Positions 28,799 to 38,800 of a stretch of DNA of 64,000 nt are shown here, piece after piece. The notes under the pieces are model-generated. The model had not been told where the DNA came from, searched no databases, and saw only the letters and a list, made by a program, of their open reading frames with translations. The stretch covers positions 3,910,001-3,974,000 of the forward strand of contig NZ_CAESCH010000001.1 of NCBI RefSeq assembly GCF_903166545.1, given 5' to 3'. The number at the start of each line of letters is the position of its first letter. Within the stretch, counting starts at the first letter, position 1. Position numbers and translations under genes: made by a program. Origin of the DNA: Metabacillus schmidteae (lineage in GTDB: Bacteria > Bacillota > Bacilli > Bacillales > Bacillaceae).

Positions 28799-30957
28799 TA
28801 CTTCACCTTCTGTTTTTTAGTTAATTCGGGATACTCAATTCGCGAATGGAAAATCCCTTTTAATGATTCGCAAAATGATTTTGCAATAATGTCTAATTCT
28901 TTTAATGTTATATCACATTCATCTAATTGATGGTCTTGTAATCGATCAGAAATAATGGATTTTACTAACTTTTCAATTTTCTCCGGTGTAGGATTTGCCA
29001 TAGACCGGACTGCAGCTTCGACACTGTCTGCTATTGAAATAATCGCAATTTCTTTTGTTTGAGGCTTTGGTCCCGGATAACGGAATTCTTCTTCATATAT
29101 TGAATCATTTGATTGCTTAGCTTGATGATAAAAATATTTTAAAAGTGTTGTCCCATGATGTTGCTCGGCTATGTCGATAAACTCCTTCGGCATTTTATGT
29201 TTTTTTAACATGTCTACCCCATCGGTTACATGAGCAATAATAATATTTTTACTTAGTTGTGCCGATAACTTGTTATGCGGATTCTCAATATTCATTTGAT
29301 TTTCTATAAAATACTGAGGTCTTTTTGTTTTTCCTATATCATGATAGTATGCCCCAACCCTTGCAAGTAAGCCATTTGCTCCGATTGCTTCACATGCTGA
29401 TTCTGATAAATTTGCGACCATTACACTATGGTGATATGTACCAGGTGTTTCCGTTAAGATTTTTCTAAGTAATGGATGATTCGGATTTGATAACTCAATT
29501 AATTTCATTGTTGATAATATGCCAAACCCTGTTTCAAAGAATGGCATAAATCCTATTGTTAATACTGAAGACACAAGTCCTGATACACATGCCATGATAA
29601 AATAAGAGCTAATTTCAACGTTTGAATAGCCTCCGTTTCTAATCAGCATGATGGCTGTTAAAGCAAGAATATTGATTCCGGCAACAAATAAACCTGCCTG
29701 GAGAATCTTTGAACGAAGATTGTGTTCTCCTAAAAACAATACAGCTGCTAAGCATCCAAAGAGATAGTATATTCCTATAGAGAAATTAAAGCTCCCTGTT
29801 ACTCCTTCATTAAATATAACACTACCACAAACTGCAAAGATCATACTTGTCCATATAGCAAGCCGCTCATTTAACAATAATTTAACCAACATAACACCCA
29901 TGGCAACCGGAACAATATATCCTATATGGGTATAATCGATTTTCTGAAACAAGCTAATGATTTTCATTAAAAGAATTGTAATGGCGAATATTAAACAATA
30001 TAATAACAAAAAATTATTCTTTTTAGAAATCGGACTATCTTTCTTCTCAAAGAAATACACAACACCTGATATAATCAATAGTACAAATATCCCTAGTCCT
30101 AAAAATGGTTTCATTGATTGTTGATCATCAAGAAGCCCTACCAGACCTAACTTTCTGTATATTTCCCGATTAATGAGTTCATTTTCTTCTACAAGAATTT
30201 GCCCTTGTTTAATTTGAGCTTCCTTCACTTCATCACTTGCTGATTGCCGCAGCTCTTCAGTCGCTTCCAAATCAAATACATAATTGGGAGTAATTGCAAA
30301 ACGAGCTAAAAATGTAGCAGATTCATTTATCTCTGTTCGCATTGACGTGTATTGTAACTCTTCCTCCACCTGTTTCTTCGCTTCCGTCAATTGCACAATC
30401 GGAATTTCCTTGCTCATAATATTATTTACAGCCGTGACAACCGCATCTTTTGCCAAAACAACTTCAGCATCATCTGTTGTTTCAAGTAACGGAAGAAATG
30501 TTTCACCAGGAATTTTACTATTTATTGATGCTGTTAATTTTTCTTGTACTTCTTCAACTTGTTTCTCCATAGTCATTTTTGTAGAATCCTGAGTTCCCGC
30601 TACCTCTTTTCTCACTTCAATGACTGTGTCAAAGATGGAAGAAATTAAGTCTACCTGCTTTTCGGATATTTCTTTTTTTAACACATATTGATCCTCAACA
30701 GAGTCGTAGGCCTCTTGACGCTTTCGCTCTGTTTCAACCTTATCCTCAACAGTTGTTGGAGCATATATTGTTTCTTCAGAAACAGTAAAAAGTTCAATAT
30801 CAAGCGTCTCAGGCTTTACATTACTATATAAAGCAACAAACAAAACGATGGCTAAAATCGCATATAATAAAACATGTAAAAAACGGTAGTCTTTAAATTT
30901 TTCTAGTATTTTATTTGTTTTTTTCACTTCTTTTGAGTTAGAATTTTTCTTTTTCAA
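28798..30957 (-). CDS. pgpH: Cyclic di-AMP phosphodiesterase PgpH (7TM-HD family)
   Basis: Membrane protein of 719 residues that hydrolyses c-di-AMP. It has one N-terminal helix (about 27-46), a long extracellular 7TMR-HD domain (about 50-280), a seven-helix bundle (about 285-490) and a cytosolic HD domain with [18 protein letters not shown] and [16 protein letters not shown]. The start is TTG after GAGGGTGG. It is first in the pgpH-ybeY-dgkA group; a terminator separates it from phoH upstream. Confidence 0.95.
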   Translation of the reverse strand: MKKKNSNSKEVKKTNKILEKFKDYRFLHVLLYAILAIVLFVALYSNVKPETLDIELFTVSEETIYAPTTVEDKVETERKRQEAYDSVEDQYVLKKEISEKQVDLISSIFDTVIEVRKEVAGTQDSTKMTMEKQVEEVQEKLTASINSKIPGETFLPLLETTDDAEVVLAKDAVVTAVNNIMSKEIPIVQLTEAKKQVEEELQYTSMRTEINESATFLARFAITPNYVFDLEATEELRQSASDEVKEAQIKQGQILVEENELINREIYRKLGLVGLLDDQQSMKPFLGLGIFVLLIISGVVYFFEKKDSPISKKNNFLLLYCLIFAITILLMKIISLFQKIDYTHIGYIVPVAMGVMLVKLLLNERLAIWTSMIFAVCGSVIFNEGVTGSFNFSIGIYYLFGCLAAVLFLGEHNLRSKILQAGLFVAGINILALTAIMLIRNGGYSNVEISSYFIMACVSGLVSSVLTIGFMPFFETGFGILSTMKLIELSNPNHPLLRKILTETPGTYHHSVMVANLSESACEAIGANGLLARVGAYYHDIGKTKRPQYFIENQMNIENPHNKLSAQLSKNIIIAHVTDGVDMLKKHKMPKEFIDIAEQHHGTTLLKYFYHQAKQSNDSIYEEEFRYPGPKPQTKEIAIISIADSVEAAVRSMANPTPEKIEKLVKSIISDRLQDHQLDECDITLKELDIIAKSFCESLKGIFHSRIEYPELTKKQKVK

Positions 30958-31145
30958 TTTTGCACCACCCTCTAACCACCTTTTAATAAGGCTTTTTTAC
31001 TGTTCTTCCTCCATTATTCAATTTTATCGAAAAATGTTCAACTGTTAAGACAAAATATGACAAAAAAAGCATCATCCTGCAAACACTTTCATTTTTATTC
31101 TCCAAACATGTAAATACGAAATTTTCTTCCTTTTTACCTATATTA

Positions 31146-31185
31146 GTTAAAAAGAAAGTGACCCGTATTAAGTTTATCGGGTCAC
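31146..31185 (-). terminator. Rho-independent terminator of phoH
   Basis: 8-bp stem GTGACCCG / CGGGTCAC (31158-31165 with 31178-31185), whose first arm overlaps the phoH stop codon, followed by TTTCTTTTT on the minus strand. Confidence 0.85.
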
Positions 31186-32150
31186 GATCCTTCTTTTGAA
31201 ATTTCATAAGCAGTGATAATTTTAGCTACAAGTGGATGTCTAACAACATCGGATTGTTCTAGATGTATAAAAGACAAACCACTTACATTTGTAAGAATGT
31301 CTTTTGCAACAGCCAAACCGGATTTTACTCCTTTTGGCAGATCTACCTGTGTGATATCCCCTGTTATGACCATTTTAGAACCAAATCCCAATCGTGTTAA
31401 AAACATTTTCATTTGCGCTGGCGTTGTATTTTGGGCTTCATCCAAAATAACAAATGCATCATCAAGAGTTCTTCCCCTCATATACGCCAATGGGGCAATT
31501 TCAATCGTCCCACGTTCGATTAAACGTTGAGTATGTTCCATCCCTAACACATCATGCAGTGCATCATATAACGGTCTTAAATATGGATCCACTTTTTCTT
31601 TCAAATCACCTGGTAAAAACCCAAGGCTCTCACCTGCTTCCACTGCAGGTCGTGTTAAAATAATTCGTTTAACAGATCCAAGCTTTAAGGCATTCACTGC
31701 CATCACAACAGCCAAGTAAGTTTTCCCTGTCCCGGCAGGACCAATCCCAAAAACAAGATCCTTATTTTGAATAGCCGAAATATAGTGGCGCTGCCCCAAT
31801 GTTTTAACTCGAATGGATTTACCTTTAGCCGTTTTAGCAATTTCCTGCATATAGAGGTTCTCTAATTGATCTAGCTTTTTTTCCTTTGCCATGTTAATGG
31901 CATAAAGAACATCACGTTCGCTAATGGTTATTCCTTTTCGAATAATGAGGAGCAATGATTTTAATAATTCATCTACAAGTTGTACATGTTCAGCATTACC
32001 TGAAACATATACAGCTTCTCCTCTTGTTACAATTGATACATTTAGTCCTTCTTCAATTCTTTTTAAATGAAGATCATGGTTTCCAAAAAGCACTATTGCT
32101 TCATTTGGATTTTCTACTTGCTGATTCATTGTCACTAATTCTTCTGGCAT
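31182..32150 (-). CDS. phoH: PhoH family ATPase
   Basis: Cytosolic P-loop ATPase of 322 residues. An N-terminal KH-like region (about 15-95) precedes the PhoH domain with Walker A GIGPAGTGKTYLA and Walker B AFVILDEAQNTTP. PhoH proteins are thought to be RNA-acting ATPases linked to YbeY function. It lies 3 bases downstream of yqfD and is probably cotranscribed with yqfC-yqfD, but ends at its own terminator before pgpH. Confidence 0.95.
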   Translation of the reverse strand: MPEELVTMNQQVENPNEAIVLFGNHDLHLKRIEEGLNVSIVTRGEAVYVSGNAEHVQLVDELLKSLLLIIRKGITISERDVLYAINMAKEKKLDQLENLYMQEIAKTAKGKSIRVKTLGQRHYISAIQNKDLVFGIGPAGTGKTYLAVVMAVNALKLGSVKRIILTRPAVEAGESLGFLPGDLKEKVDPYLRPLYDALHDVLGMEHTQRLIERGTIEIAPLAYMRGRTLDDAFVILDEAQNTTPAQMKMFLTRLGFGSKMVITGDITQVDLPKGVKSGLAVAKDILTNVSGLSFIHLEQSDVVRHPLVAKIITAYEISKEGS

Positions 32151-32153
32151 TCT

Positions 32154-33341
32154 TTAATCTCCCTGAACAATTGGTGTGGTTTTAACTATATTTTCAATTG
32201 CTTGATATAGTACCGTTAACCTAACTTTACCATTCTCATTCGTTTGGTGCAAAACTTTTTCTCCAATTACCTTTTCTTTATCATCTAAATTATGTTCTAC
32301 ATCTAGTCTTCCACGATCTAATGCAGCTTCTTTTGCTTGTTTGACTGTATATTTCCTCGTGATTTCTTCTTTTTCGAGAAATGTTTCATTTACATATGCT
32401 ATTGGCAATGTAAAATTCAAGAATTTTAAATAATAAACATCATCTTCCACTTCATACGTTTTATACGTGTTTTTTCCAAAGCCCCAGATTGGTATCCTAA
32501 AGGAACCAAATTGTATAAAATGCTTATCTTTAGTATCCCCAGTTAATACATGAAAAGTCGTATTTAAAGGAATTGTTATTGTTGATTTATACCAGGTCTC
32601 CCCAAAAATTTCAGCTTTTGCAGCAACTTTCTTTTGTTCCTCTTCTTTCCCTATCAATCCTGATACTAAAACTTGTCCTTTTGTCACATGTTCATGCAAA
32701 GTCGTTAAAGGTTGACCTTGCTCGACAAACATTTTTTTTATAACCGCTTCTTTTTCAGCTACAATATGTCTCGGACCTACTAGTTCTTCTTCTTCAGGTT
32801 GATTTTTTTCTACAACTTTTAAATGATAGGTTGTTCCCATCAATTCAACTCCAACCCATGTAATTTGCTGAATATTATCAGTTAGTGATTTTTGAATGTC
32901 ATCCGGATTCTTAACGGAGAATTGAAATTTTCCTGTTTTCACTCCTATATTTGATAACTCTTTTTTGATAATGTGTTCTGTTTCCGGTGATGCACCCTCA
33001 ATCTTGATCCCCCAAATCATATTCGATAATACGAAAATAACAACTAAAAAAGCGAGTAACCCGAGTACAAATCCACTGTTTTTCCAAGATCTTCTCACTA
33101 AGAAGGGAAAACCCACTCGTTTTTCAAATCGACATTTACAATCATTTTTTCTCGCGACTATTCGGAGGGCATGTACATCTTGAAGGCGAATATAAAAGCT
33201 TAACCCGTTGTCTTTACTGCGTTTTACATTCCATACAACGACATTCTCTCTCATACAATCATTTAAAAACCTTTCTGTTCCTCGTCCTGCAATAGTAACT
33301 TTTACAATACCATATAAATAACTAGTCCATTGATTTTTCAT
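32154..33341 (-). CDS. yqfD: Sporulation protein YqfD
   Basis: Membrane-anchored sporulation protein of 395 residues. The N-terminal domain (about 1-75) is cytosolic; one membrane helix lies near 88-110 (SGFVLGLLAFLVVIFVLSN) and is followed by a long extracytoplasmic domain containing a POTRA-like stretch (KIEGASPETEHIIKKELS). It resembles outer-layer proteins such as SpoIVFA/YqfD of sigma-E regulons. The ATG at 33341 follows GGGGGAGAAGG; an upstream in-frame ATG is rejected. It is downstream of yqfC, with a hairpin between. Confidence 0.93.
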   Translation of the reverse strand: MKNQWTSYLYGIVKVTIAGRGTERFLNDCMRENVVVWNVKRSKDNGLSFYIRLQDVHALRIVARKNDCKCRFEKRVGFPFLVRRSWKNSGFVLGLLAFLVVIFVLSNMIWGIKIEGASPETEHIIKKELSNIGVKTGKFQFSVKNPDDIQKSLTDNIQQITWVGVELMGTTYHLKVVEKNQPEEEELVGPRHIVAEKEAVIKKMFVEQGQPLTTLHEHVTKGQVLVSGLIGKEEEQKKVAAKAEIFGETWYKSTITIPLNTTFHVLTGDTKDKHFIQFGSFRIPIWGFGKNTYKTYEVEDDVYYLKFLNFTLPIAYVNETFLEKEEITRKYTVKQAKEAALDRGRLDVEHNLDDKEKVIGEKVLHQTNENGKVRLTVLYQAIENIVKTTPIVQGD

Positions 33342-33385
33342 CCTTCTCCCCCTTGTAAACCACATTGCACTTATCTATTCTTTTT

Positions 33386-33421
33386 GTCTGCTGTGTTTCT
33401 TTTAGATGACTCACAGCAGAC
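33386..33421. other. Perfect 10-bp inverted repeat between yqfC and yqfD
   Basis: GTCTGCTGTG (33386-33395) and CACAGCAGAC (33412-33421) with a 16-base loop. On the minus strand A rather than T follows, so it does not look like a terminator. It could stabilise the yqfC transcript or mark an RNA cleavage site. Confidence 0.6.
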
Positions 33422-33487
33422 ACCAGAGATCATGCACTAAAACCCTTTTGTGTATATTTCTTTTCATACATTTCTTAACAAAGATGC

Positions 33488-33775
33488 CTATGTTTCATCG
33501 AGATATAAAACTTGAACGATTTTTCCTTCTAATAAAATTTCTTCCGGTAGGATCGTCTTTATGACAAAGGCCTCACCTTTAATTAATAACTGCCCTTGTT
33601 TTAGTAATAGGCGAAGCTCAGTATCAGTAAATTTTAGGAGTCCACGATGATTTTCTATGTAAATATGAAGCTGTCCAACCATCGTAATTCTAGGAAGATC
33701 CATCATGACATCCGGCGGTAGTTCGATTGTATTTGTGATCCATCGTGTAAGTTGCTGGCGCCATTTTTTTGCCAT
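33488..33775 (-). CDS. yqfC: Sporulation protein YqfC
   Basis: Small protein of 95 residues of the YqfC/YabP family. Its core LPRITMVGQLHIYIENHRGLL (within residues 27-47) and following LLKQGQLLIKGEAF are characteristic; YabP-family members are sporulation proteins of the mother cell. There is no membrane helix. A GAAAGGGGG site precedes the ATG, and a candidate sigma-E promoter stands about 25 bases upstream. It is first in yqfC-yqfD. Confidence 0.92.
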   Translation of the reverse strand: MAKKWRQQLTRWITNTIELPPDVMMDLPRITMVGQLHIYIENHRGLLKFTDTELRLLLKQGQLLIKGEAFVIKTILPEEILLEGKIVQVLYLDET

Positions 33776-33799
33776 AAAAAAAGACCCCCTTTCATCTCA

Positions 33800-33826
33800 T
33801 ATGTATGAGAGAAAATGGCGTCTTAT
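33800..33826 (-). promoter_or_regulatory. Candidate sigma-E promoter of yqfC-yqfD
   Basis: On the minus strand ATAAG (33826-33822), 14 bases, then CATACATA (33807-33800), one mismatch from the sigma-E -10 CATACANT. The predicted start is about 20 bases before the yqfC ATG. Known sigma-E control of the B. subtilis orthologues supports it. Confidence 0.6.
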
Positions 33827-33845
33827 AACAGGATTATTTGAATAG

Positions 33846-34340
33846 TTATGAATGTCTTCCCGATTTTGTGTAATGTGGATTTTTCGCACGCGGAGGACCT
33901 AATACTTCACTCCATATAACACCTTGTGCGGCCTTGTTTCGATCAATAACAAGATGAGATTGCCGAACGTTTCTGTTAACTGAAATTGGGCGTTCTTCCT
34001 TCACTACAGGCTTTTGTTTAGGTTGTTCTTTCATAACCTTTACGTCTATCCCACGCTCTCCAGAACGCTGCTTCATCTTTTCATAAGCCTCTTGTACGGT
34101 TTGAAGAGGGGGTCTTCTGTCTTCTTTTCTTTGCTTAGTTTCCACGGTAGTCATGACAGGCTTAGGTACTGGTCTTGGGTTTGATCTTGAGCTCTTCCTT
34201 GGTTCAGGTCGGTTTTCAGGCTTATTTGGAGCTTTAGATTTGTTTTCCTCTTCTTTATTTTTGTTTGTAAAAAGCCTTGAAAACACCCATACAAGAAATG
34301 CCCAAACGATAGGATTGGAGAAGATCTCCATTATATCCAT
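33846..34340 (-). CDS. yqfB: YqfB-like protein of the nfeD-floA operon
   Basis: Protein of 164 residues with a short N-terminal hydrophobic segment (IFSNPIVWAFLVWVFSRLF, about 5-23), a long highly charged, low-complexity middle (KPENRPEPRKSSRSNPRPVP) and a conserved C-terminal block GVIWSEVLGPPRAKNPH. It probably is a small membrane-anchored partner. It lies 67 bases downstream of floA, the position of B. subtilis yqfB, but is longer than I recall for that protein. GAAGGAGGG precedes the ATG. Confidence 0.75.
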   Translation of the reverse strand: MDIMEIFSNPIVWAFLVWVFSRLFTNKNKEEENKSKAPNKPENRPEPRKSSRSNPRPVPKPVMTTVETKQRKEDRRPPLQTVQEAYEKMKQRSGERGIDVKVMKEQPKQKPVVKEERPISVNRNVRQSHLVIDRNKAAQGVIWSEVLGPPRAKNPHYTKSGRHS

Positions 34341-34407
34341 GTTTTCTCCCTCCTTTGTGAGGAAAAGGAATGAAGAATATCATTCATTCCCTTATCATTT
34401 ACAAATC

Positions 34408-35400
34408 TTAATATTGATCAGAATCATTTTGTTCTTTATTCGTTTTCCCAATTGAATCTCTCATTTCAGTATCTGCTGTAATATTTTTGATGTTCATATA
34501 ATCCATTACACCGATATTCCCTGAACGAAGAGCTTCAGACATAGCAAGTGGTACTTGTGCTTCTGCTTCTACTACCTTCGCTTTCATTTCTTGGACTCGA
34601 GCTAGCATCTCTTGTTCCTGAGCAACAGCCATTGCTCTTCTTTCCTCTGCTTTTGCTTGAGCGATTTTCTTATCTGCTTCAGCCTGTTCAGTTTGTAATT
34701 CTGCACCGATATTTTTACCGATATCAACGTCCGCAATATCAATGGAGAGAATTTCAAATGCAGTTCCAGAATCTAATCCTTTACCTAATACAGTTTGAGA
34801 AATAAGGTCAGGATTTTCTAATACTTTTTTATGATTATCTGAAGAACCGATTGTGCTTACAATCCCTTCTCCAACACGTGCAATAATGGTGTCTTCTCCA
34901 GCACCACCAACTAAACGCTCAATGTTAGCTCTCACGGTAATTCTTGCTTTCGCCTTTACCTCAATACCATCCATCGCAACACCCGCAATGAACGGTGTTT
35001 CAATTACTTTAGGATTTACACTCATTTGAACAGCTTCTAATACATCACGACCTGCTAGATCGATAGCAGCACAGCGTTCAAATGTTAATTCAATATTTGC
35101 TCGTTCCGCAGCAATTAATGCATTCACAACACGGTCAACATTACCGCCTGCTAAATAGTGACTCTCTAGTTGATTTGTTGTAACATCAAGACCCGCTTTG
35201 TGAGCCTTAATCAACGGATTTACAACACGACTTGGTATAACTCGACGTAATCTCATTCCAATTAACGTAAATATGCTTATTCTTACACCAGCCGCCAAAG
35301 CTGAAATCCAGAGTGCAATTGGTACAAATGTAAAGAAAACACCTAAAAAGATTAGACCTAAAATGATAAGACCAATTAATAAGATAGCAGATGCATCCAT
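34408..35400 (-). CDS. floA: Flotillin-like protein FloA
   Basis: Membrane scaffold of functional membrane microdomains, 330 residues. An N-terminal hairpin membrane segment (about 5-50) is followed by an SPFH/PHB domain ([20 protein letters not shown], about 145-165) and a coiled coil with repeated EA-rich heptads ([19 protein letters not shown], about 238-256). It follows nfeD by 32 bases. In B. subtilis FloA organises signalling and protease complexes and belongs to a sigma-W operon. Confidence 0.97.
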   Translation of the reverse strand: MDASAILLIGLIILGLIFLGVFFTFVPIALWISALAAGVRISIFTLIGMRLRRVIPSRVVNPLIKAHKAGLDVTTNQLESHYLAGGNVDRVVNALIAAERANIELTFERCAAIDLAGRDVLEAVQMSVNPKVIETPFIAGVAMDGIEVKAKARITVRANIERLVGGAGEDTIIARVGEGIVSTIGSSDNHKKVLENPDLISQTVLGKGLDSGTAFEILSIDIADVDIGKNIGAELQTEQAEADKKIAQAKAEERRAMAVAQEQEMLARVQEMKAKVVEAEAQVPLAMSEALRSGNIGVMDYMNIKNITADTEMRDSIGKTNKEQNDSDQY

Positions 35401-35432
35401 AATGGTATTCCTCCTATTTTCTTAAATATGAA

Positions 35433-36755
35433 TTAATCAATTAACTCTCTCACAACAATACGTGAACCTTCAACTTTCACAACTTTAACCTTGTTTCCCT
35501 TTGTAATATAACCACCTTCGGTTACGACATCAAGGCGTTCTTCATTGATAATGGCTGTTCCGGAAGGCCTTAATGTTGTTAATGCTACACCTTCTGATCC
35601 AACTAGTTCACGTCTGGAAACATTTGAAACATAGCCACTTTCGGTATTTGTTGAATCACGCAATATAAGTTTTTTAAATATATTCATACGCTTTCCAAAC
35701 ACCTTTACTAATAGAATGGATGCTGTAGTTGCTACAGCAAAAGAAATTAATAATGAAATCGTCATATGGACAAAGTCTCCTGATGCAATATATAAACTGC
35801 CAATGACGCTTCCAAACCCAAGTATACCTAATATTCCCCCAGGGACAAATAATTCAGCAACAATGAAAATAACTCCTAGAATAAAGAGTATAATTGCTTC
35901 CATCCCGGCCAGACCAGCTACCATGTGACCGTAAAAAAATAATAACAGTGCAGAAATCCCCATAAAACCAGGAATACCAAAACCTGGAGAATAAAGTTCA
36001 ACAACTAACCCTAAACTCCCAATGGATAAAAGAATCGGAACAACGACAGGGTTTGTGATAAAGCGCGCTATTTTATCAGCAAGACTTTCCTCCGCTTCTA
36101 TTACTGACGCATCTTGAAGGTTTAGCTGATTAAACAAGTCCGTTAAGTTAGCAGCCGTTCCTTCAGCATAGCCAACTTCAACAGCCTGTTTTGTTTCAAG
36201 TGTTAACAAATCACCTTCTCCGGCACCATATTCAGGAATATCTACATCTTTATCAGCCATAGCCAACGCAAACTTTGGATCACGACCATTTCGTTCAGCA
36301 GATTCCTTCATTTCAGATAACCACAAGGATTGGGCTTTGTCATCTGCTGCATTTCCATCACCTGTGATGATAGCCGCAGATCCCATTTGACCTCCCGGTG
36401 CCATATAAATCTGATCAGCGTTTAAAGCAATATATGCTCCAGCTGATATGGCACGTCTATCTATATAGGCTGTAATAGGAATCTCAGTTAAACGAAGTGT
36501 ATCTGCTATTTCCATTGCTCCATCAACTGCACCGCCCAGCGTATTTATATCCAGGACAATATGATCTGCTTTTTGGGTTTGCGCTTCAGAAATATTTCTT
36601 TTTATATATTGAGATAACCCTTTTTCAACAGTTTCCTCAACTTTAATGACATACACTTTTTTAGTTGAATCAGCTTTAGCAATTGCTTGGTATCCTTGAT
36701 AAAAACTGAGCAGAAAAGCAAAAACAATTAAAAACAGATAAAACTTCTTTCTCAC
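35433..36755 (-). CDS. NfeD family membrane-bound serine protease-like protein
   Basis: Long-form NfeD protein of 440 residues (YqeZ in B. subtilis). It has a signal peptide (about 1-27), a ClpP-class protease-like domain with DTLRLTEIPITAYID, RRAISAGAYIALNADQIYMAP and GGQMGSAA (about 90-130), four membrane helices (about 235-345) and a C-terminal OB fold (about 375-440). The GTG start is preceded by GAGGGGGG. It is first in the nfeD-floA-yqfB operon behind a sigma-W promoter, implying a role in cell-envelope stress and antimicrobial resistance. Confidence 0.95.
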   Translation of the reverse strand: MRKKFYLFLIVFAFLLSFYQGYQAIAKADSTKKVYVIKVEETVEKGLSQYIKRNISEAQTQKADHIVLDINTLGGAVDGAMEIADTLRLTEIPITAYIDRRAISAGAYIALNADQIYMAPGGQMGSAAIITGDGNAADDKAQSLWLSEMKESAERNGRDPKFALAMADKDVDIPEYGAGEGDLLTLETKQAVEVGYAEGTAANLTDLFNQLNLQDASVIEAEESLADKIARFITNPVVVPILLSIGSLGLVVELYSPGFGIPGFMGISALLLFFYGHMVAGLAGMEAIILFILGVIFIVAELFVPGGILGILGFGSVIGSLYIASGDFVHMTISLLISFAVATTASILLVKVFGKRMNIFKKLILRDSTNTESGYVSNVSRRELVGSEGVALTTLRPSGTAIINEERLDVVTEGGYITKGNKVKVVKVEGSRIVVRELID

Positions 36756-36875
36756 TCTATCCCCCCTCTCTTTTCATCAGTTGTCTCTGTTACAATTGCT
36801 TATTGATTTTTGCGCATGCTTTTTCAATACTAAAAATCTGTCACAACTATCAATAGCTTACCAGGATAATTGTAA

Positions 36876-36901
36876 TACGAATAGGAAAGCAAATAGTTTC
36901 A
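36876..36901 (-). promoter_or_regulatory. Sigma-W promoter of nfeD-floA-yqfB
   Basis: On the minus strand TGAAAC (36901-36896), a 16-base spacer and CGTA (36879-36876) match the ECF sigma-W consensus exactly. It leaves an untranslated leader of about 115 bases. B. subtilis yqeZ-yqfA-yqfB is a known sigma-W operon. Confidence 0.85.
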
Positions 36902-36987
36902 TTTTATTTTATGTATACGTTTCCTTTTTAATTTAGTCATTTCTTATTTTATTATCCTTTTAAATCACGGTGTTCTTTTTGTAAAGT

Positions 36988-37017
36988 AAAAACACCTTGC
37001 TTTTGCAAGGTGTTTTT
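36988..37017. terminator. Terminator of yqeY, symmetrical
   Basis: Perfect 13-bp stem (36988-37000 with 37005-37017) with a 4-base loop; A/T outer pairs give a T run on either strand. It lies just past the yqeY stop. Confidence 0.93.
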
Positions 37018-37022
37018 CTCAT

Positions 37023-37469
37023 TTATGATAGCTGTTGTTGCACAAGCTTATTGACAAGACTTCCGTCTGCTTTACCTTTAACTTTGGGCATAAGTGCTCC
37101 CATTACTTTCCCCATATCGGCTTTAGAAGTAGCATTCACTTCTGAAATTGTTTGTTTAACAATTTCAGATACTTCTTCCTCGGAAAGCTGCTCAGGCATA
37201 TAATCGACCAGTATATCGATTTCTGCTTGTGTTTTTTCAGCCAAGTCCAAACGATCAGCATTTTTAAATTCCTGGAGGGAGTCTTTGCGTTGTTTAAGTT
37301 CGCGAGAAAGAACCGTCAATTCTTCTTCAGCAGACAATTCAGTATTGCCAAGCTTTATTGCTTCATTTTGTAAAGCAGCCTTGACCATACGAATGACAAC
37401 TAACTTTTCTTTTTCTTTGTTTTTCATCGCTTGTTTCATATCTTGATTCAATTGATCAAGAAGACTCAT
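37023..37469 (-). CDS. yqeY: GatB/YqeY domain protein
   Basis: Helical protein of 148 residues of the YqeY family, related to the tRNA-binding tail of GatB. Typical stretches are [21 protein letters not shown] and [23 protein letters not shown] (each within the terminal regions). It may act in tRNA-linked amidotransfer, but no role is proven. It lies 14 bases downstream of rpsU, a conserved pair. Confidence 0.95.
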   Translation of the reverse strand: MSLLDQLNQDMKQAMKNKEKEKLVVIRMVKAALQNEAIKLGNTELSAEEELTVLSRELKQRKDSLQEFKNADRLDLAEKTQAEIDILVDYMPEQLSEEEVSEIVKQTISEVNATSKADMGKVMGALMPKVKGKADGSLVNKLVQQQLS

Positions 37470-37483
37470 ACGTACACCCTCTT

Positions 37484-37657
37484 TTAGAATTTGCGCTTTC
37501 TAGCTGCTTCAGACTTTTTCTTACGCTTTACGCTAGGCTTTTCATAGAATTCGCGCTTTCTTGCTTCTTGTATTGTACCACTTTTTGATACAGTACGTTT
37601 GAAACGACGAAGAGCATCCTCAAGCGACTCGTTTTTACGAACGACCGTTTTTGACAT
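37484..37657 (-). CDS. rpsU: Ribosomal protein bS21
   Basis: Small-subunit protein of 57 residues, very basic at the C-terminus ([14 protein letters not shown]). The ATG at 37657 with GGAGGGAGG upstream gives the standard [19 protein letters not shown] start and family length. The rpsU-yqeY pair has a strong promoter about 80 bases upstream and ends at a hairpin terminator. Confidence 0.98.
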   Translation of the reverse strand: MSKTVVRKNESLEDALRRFKRTVSKSGTIQEARKREFYEKPSVKRKKKSEAARKRKF

Positions 37658-37735
37658 TCTCTTTCCCTCCCTCCGAATACAACCAATCGACATCTTGTAA
37701 ATAAAACATGCCTATAGATAAACATGTACTTTGAC

Positions 37736-37764
37736 ATTATAATATAATGAATAATACAGGTCAA
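37736..37764 (-). promoter_or_regulatory. Sigma-A promoter of rpsU-yqeY
   Basis: -35 TTGACC (37764-37759), 17-base spacer, consensus -10 TATAAT (37741-37736). Confidence 0.85.
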
Positions 37765-37878
37765 CTCATATCCTAAAAAGATATAAGTTTCTTCTTAAAT
37801 TTGAAAACTTAAGATTATATTATGCTGATTTGTATTGTTTGATTGTACAAAGTAACTAATTGAGTATTAATGGAGACC

Positions 37879-38547
37879 CTAATAATCTGAGGTGGATACT
37901 TCTCCTTTAACAATGGCAACTCCAGAGCTTGCACCTATTCGTGTTGCACCTGCTTTAATCAAAGCTTCAGCCCCTTCTGTATCTCTTACACCACCTGAAG
38001 CTTTGACACCAATTATAGGACCTACGGTTTTTCTCATTAGCTCGATATCCTCAACTGTTGCACCTCCAGTTGAAAATCCTGTAGAAGTTTTGACAAAGTC
38101 AGCCCCAGCTTTTACTGAAAGTTCACAAGCTCTAACTTTTTCTTCCTCAGTTAGTAAGCTAGTTTCAATAATCACCTTCGTTAATGCCTTACCTTTTGCA
38201 GCATCAACGACTGCTTTTATGTCTCTTAGTATAAGATCGTCGTTTTTATCCTTTAATGCTCCAATATTAATAACCATATCTACTTCTGTTGCACCTTTTT
38301 CAATGGCATCCTTTGTTTCAAACGCTTTTGTTTCAGGGGTGTTTGCTCCCAATGGAAAACCTATAACCGTACAAACCTTTACTTCCGAACCTTTTAATAA
38401 CTGAGCAGCTGTTTCAACCCATGTTGGATTTACACAAACGGATGCAAATTGATATTCTATTGCTTCCTGACACAACTTCTCAACAACTTCTTTTGTTGTA
38501 TCTGCTTTCAAAGCAGTATGGTCAATCATATTCGCTATTTTAGACAT
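37879..38547 (-). CDS. deoC: Deoxyribose-phosphate aldolase
   Basis: Nucleoside-catabolism enzyme that splits 2-deoxyribose 5-phosphate into glyceraldehyde 3-phosphate and acetaldehyde. It has 222 residues and a TIM barrel with [23 protein letters not shown], the Schiff-base lysine motif [14 protein letters not shown] and [11 protein letters not shown]. It stands alone between rpsU and mtaB, where B. subtilis has yqeW (from memory); here a YqeW-like gene is at the left end of the window. The usual deo partners (nupC, pdp) are absent. Confidence 0.97.
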   Translation of the reverse strand: MSKIANMIDHTALKADTTKEVVEKLCQEAIEYQFASVCVNPTWVETAAQLLKGSEVKVCTVIGFPLGANTPETKAFETKDAIEKGATEVDMVINIGALKDKNDDLILRDIKAVVDAAKGKALTKVIIETSLLTEEEKVRACELSVKAGADFVKTSTGFSTGGATVEDIELMRKTVGPIIGVKASGGVRDTEGAEALIKAGATRIGASSGVAIVKGEVSTSDY

Positions 38548-38669
38548 TATGTATCGTCTCCTTATTAATAGTTGTCCGACCTCTTACATCTTATCATTTC
38601 TTTAATTTAAAAACGAGTACAAAGTTAATTTATACTAAATTTATTCTTTTTATCACGCTTTAAAAGTTT

Positions 38670-38767
38670 AGAGAAACTTGGCTAGTCGCCAAGCCCTTAT
38701 GGCGAAAGCCTTAGTTTTTCTTATACTATCTTCAATAAAATTTATATATTCTCTGATAGTACAAAAA
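38670..38767. repeat. Dispersed intergenic repeat, copy 1
   Basis: About 98 bp. The left half folds as AGAAACTTGGC ... GCCTTAGTTTTTCT with an inner TCGCCA / TGGCGA pairing; the right half has TACTATC / GATAGTA arms and ends in GTACAAAAA. It matches copies at 43151, 50155 and 59032. It lies between deoC and the mtaB terminator, whose T-tract coincides with its right end. Confidence 0.85.
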
Positions 38768-38791
38768 GAGTTAGCACGTTTTATGCTAACC
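38763..38791 (-). terminator. Rho-independent terminator of mtaB
   Basis: 7-bp stem GTTAGCA / TGCTAAC (38770-38776 with 38784-38790), with T on the minus strand formed by the A-rich end of repeat copy 1. Confidence 0.85.
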
Positions 38792-38800
38792 CTTTTCGTA

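Noticed and set aside
30983..31207. 74-codon minus-strand frame between phoH and pgpH
   Set aside because: It runs through the phoH terminator, lacks a convincing start site and has no recognisable sequence.
37892..38404. 170-codon open frame on the plus strand
   Set aside because: Antisense to deoC; its Ser/Pro/Val-rich composition reflects the complement of the deoC coding frame.
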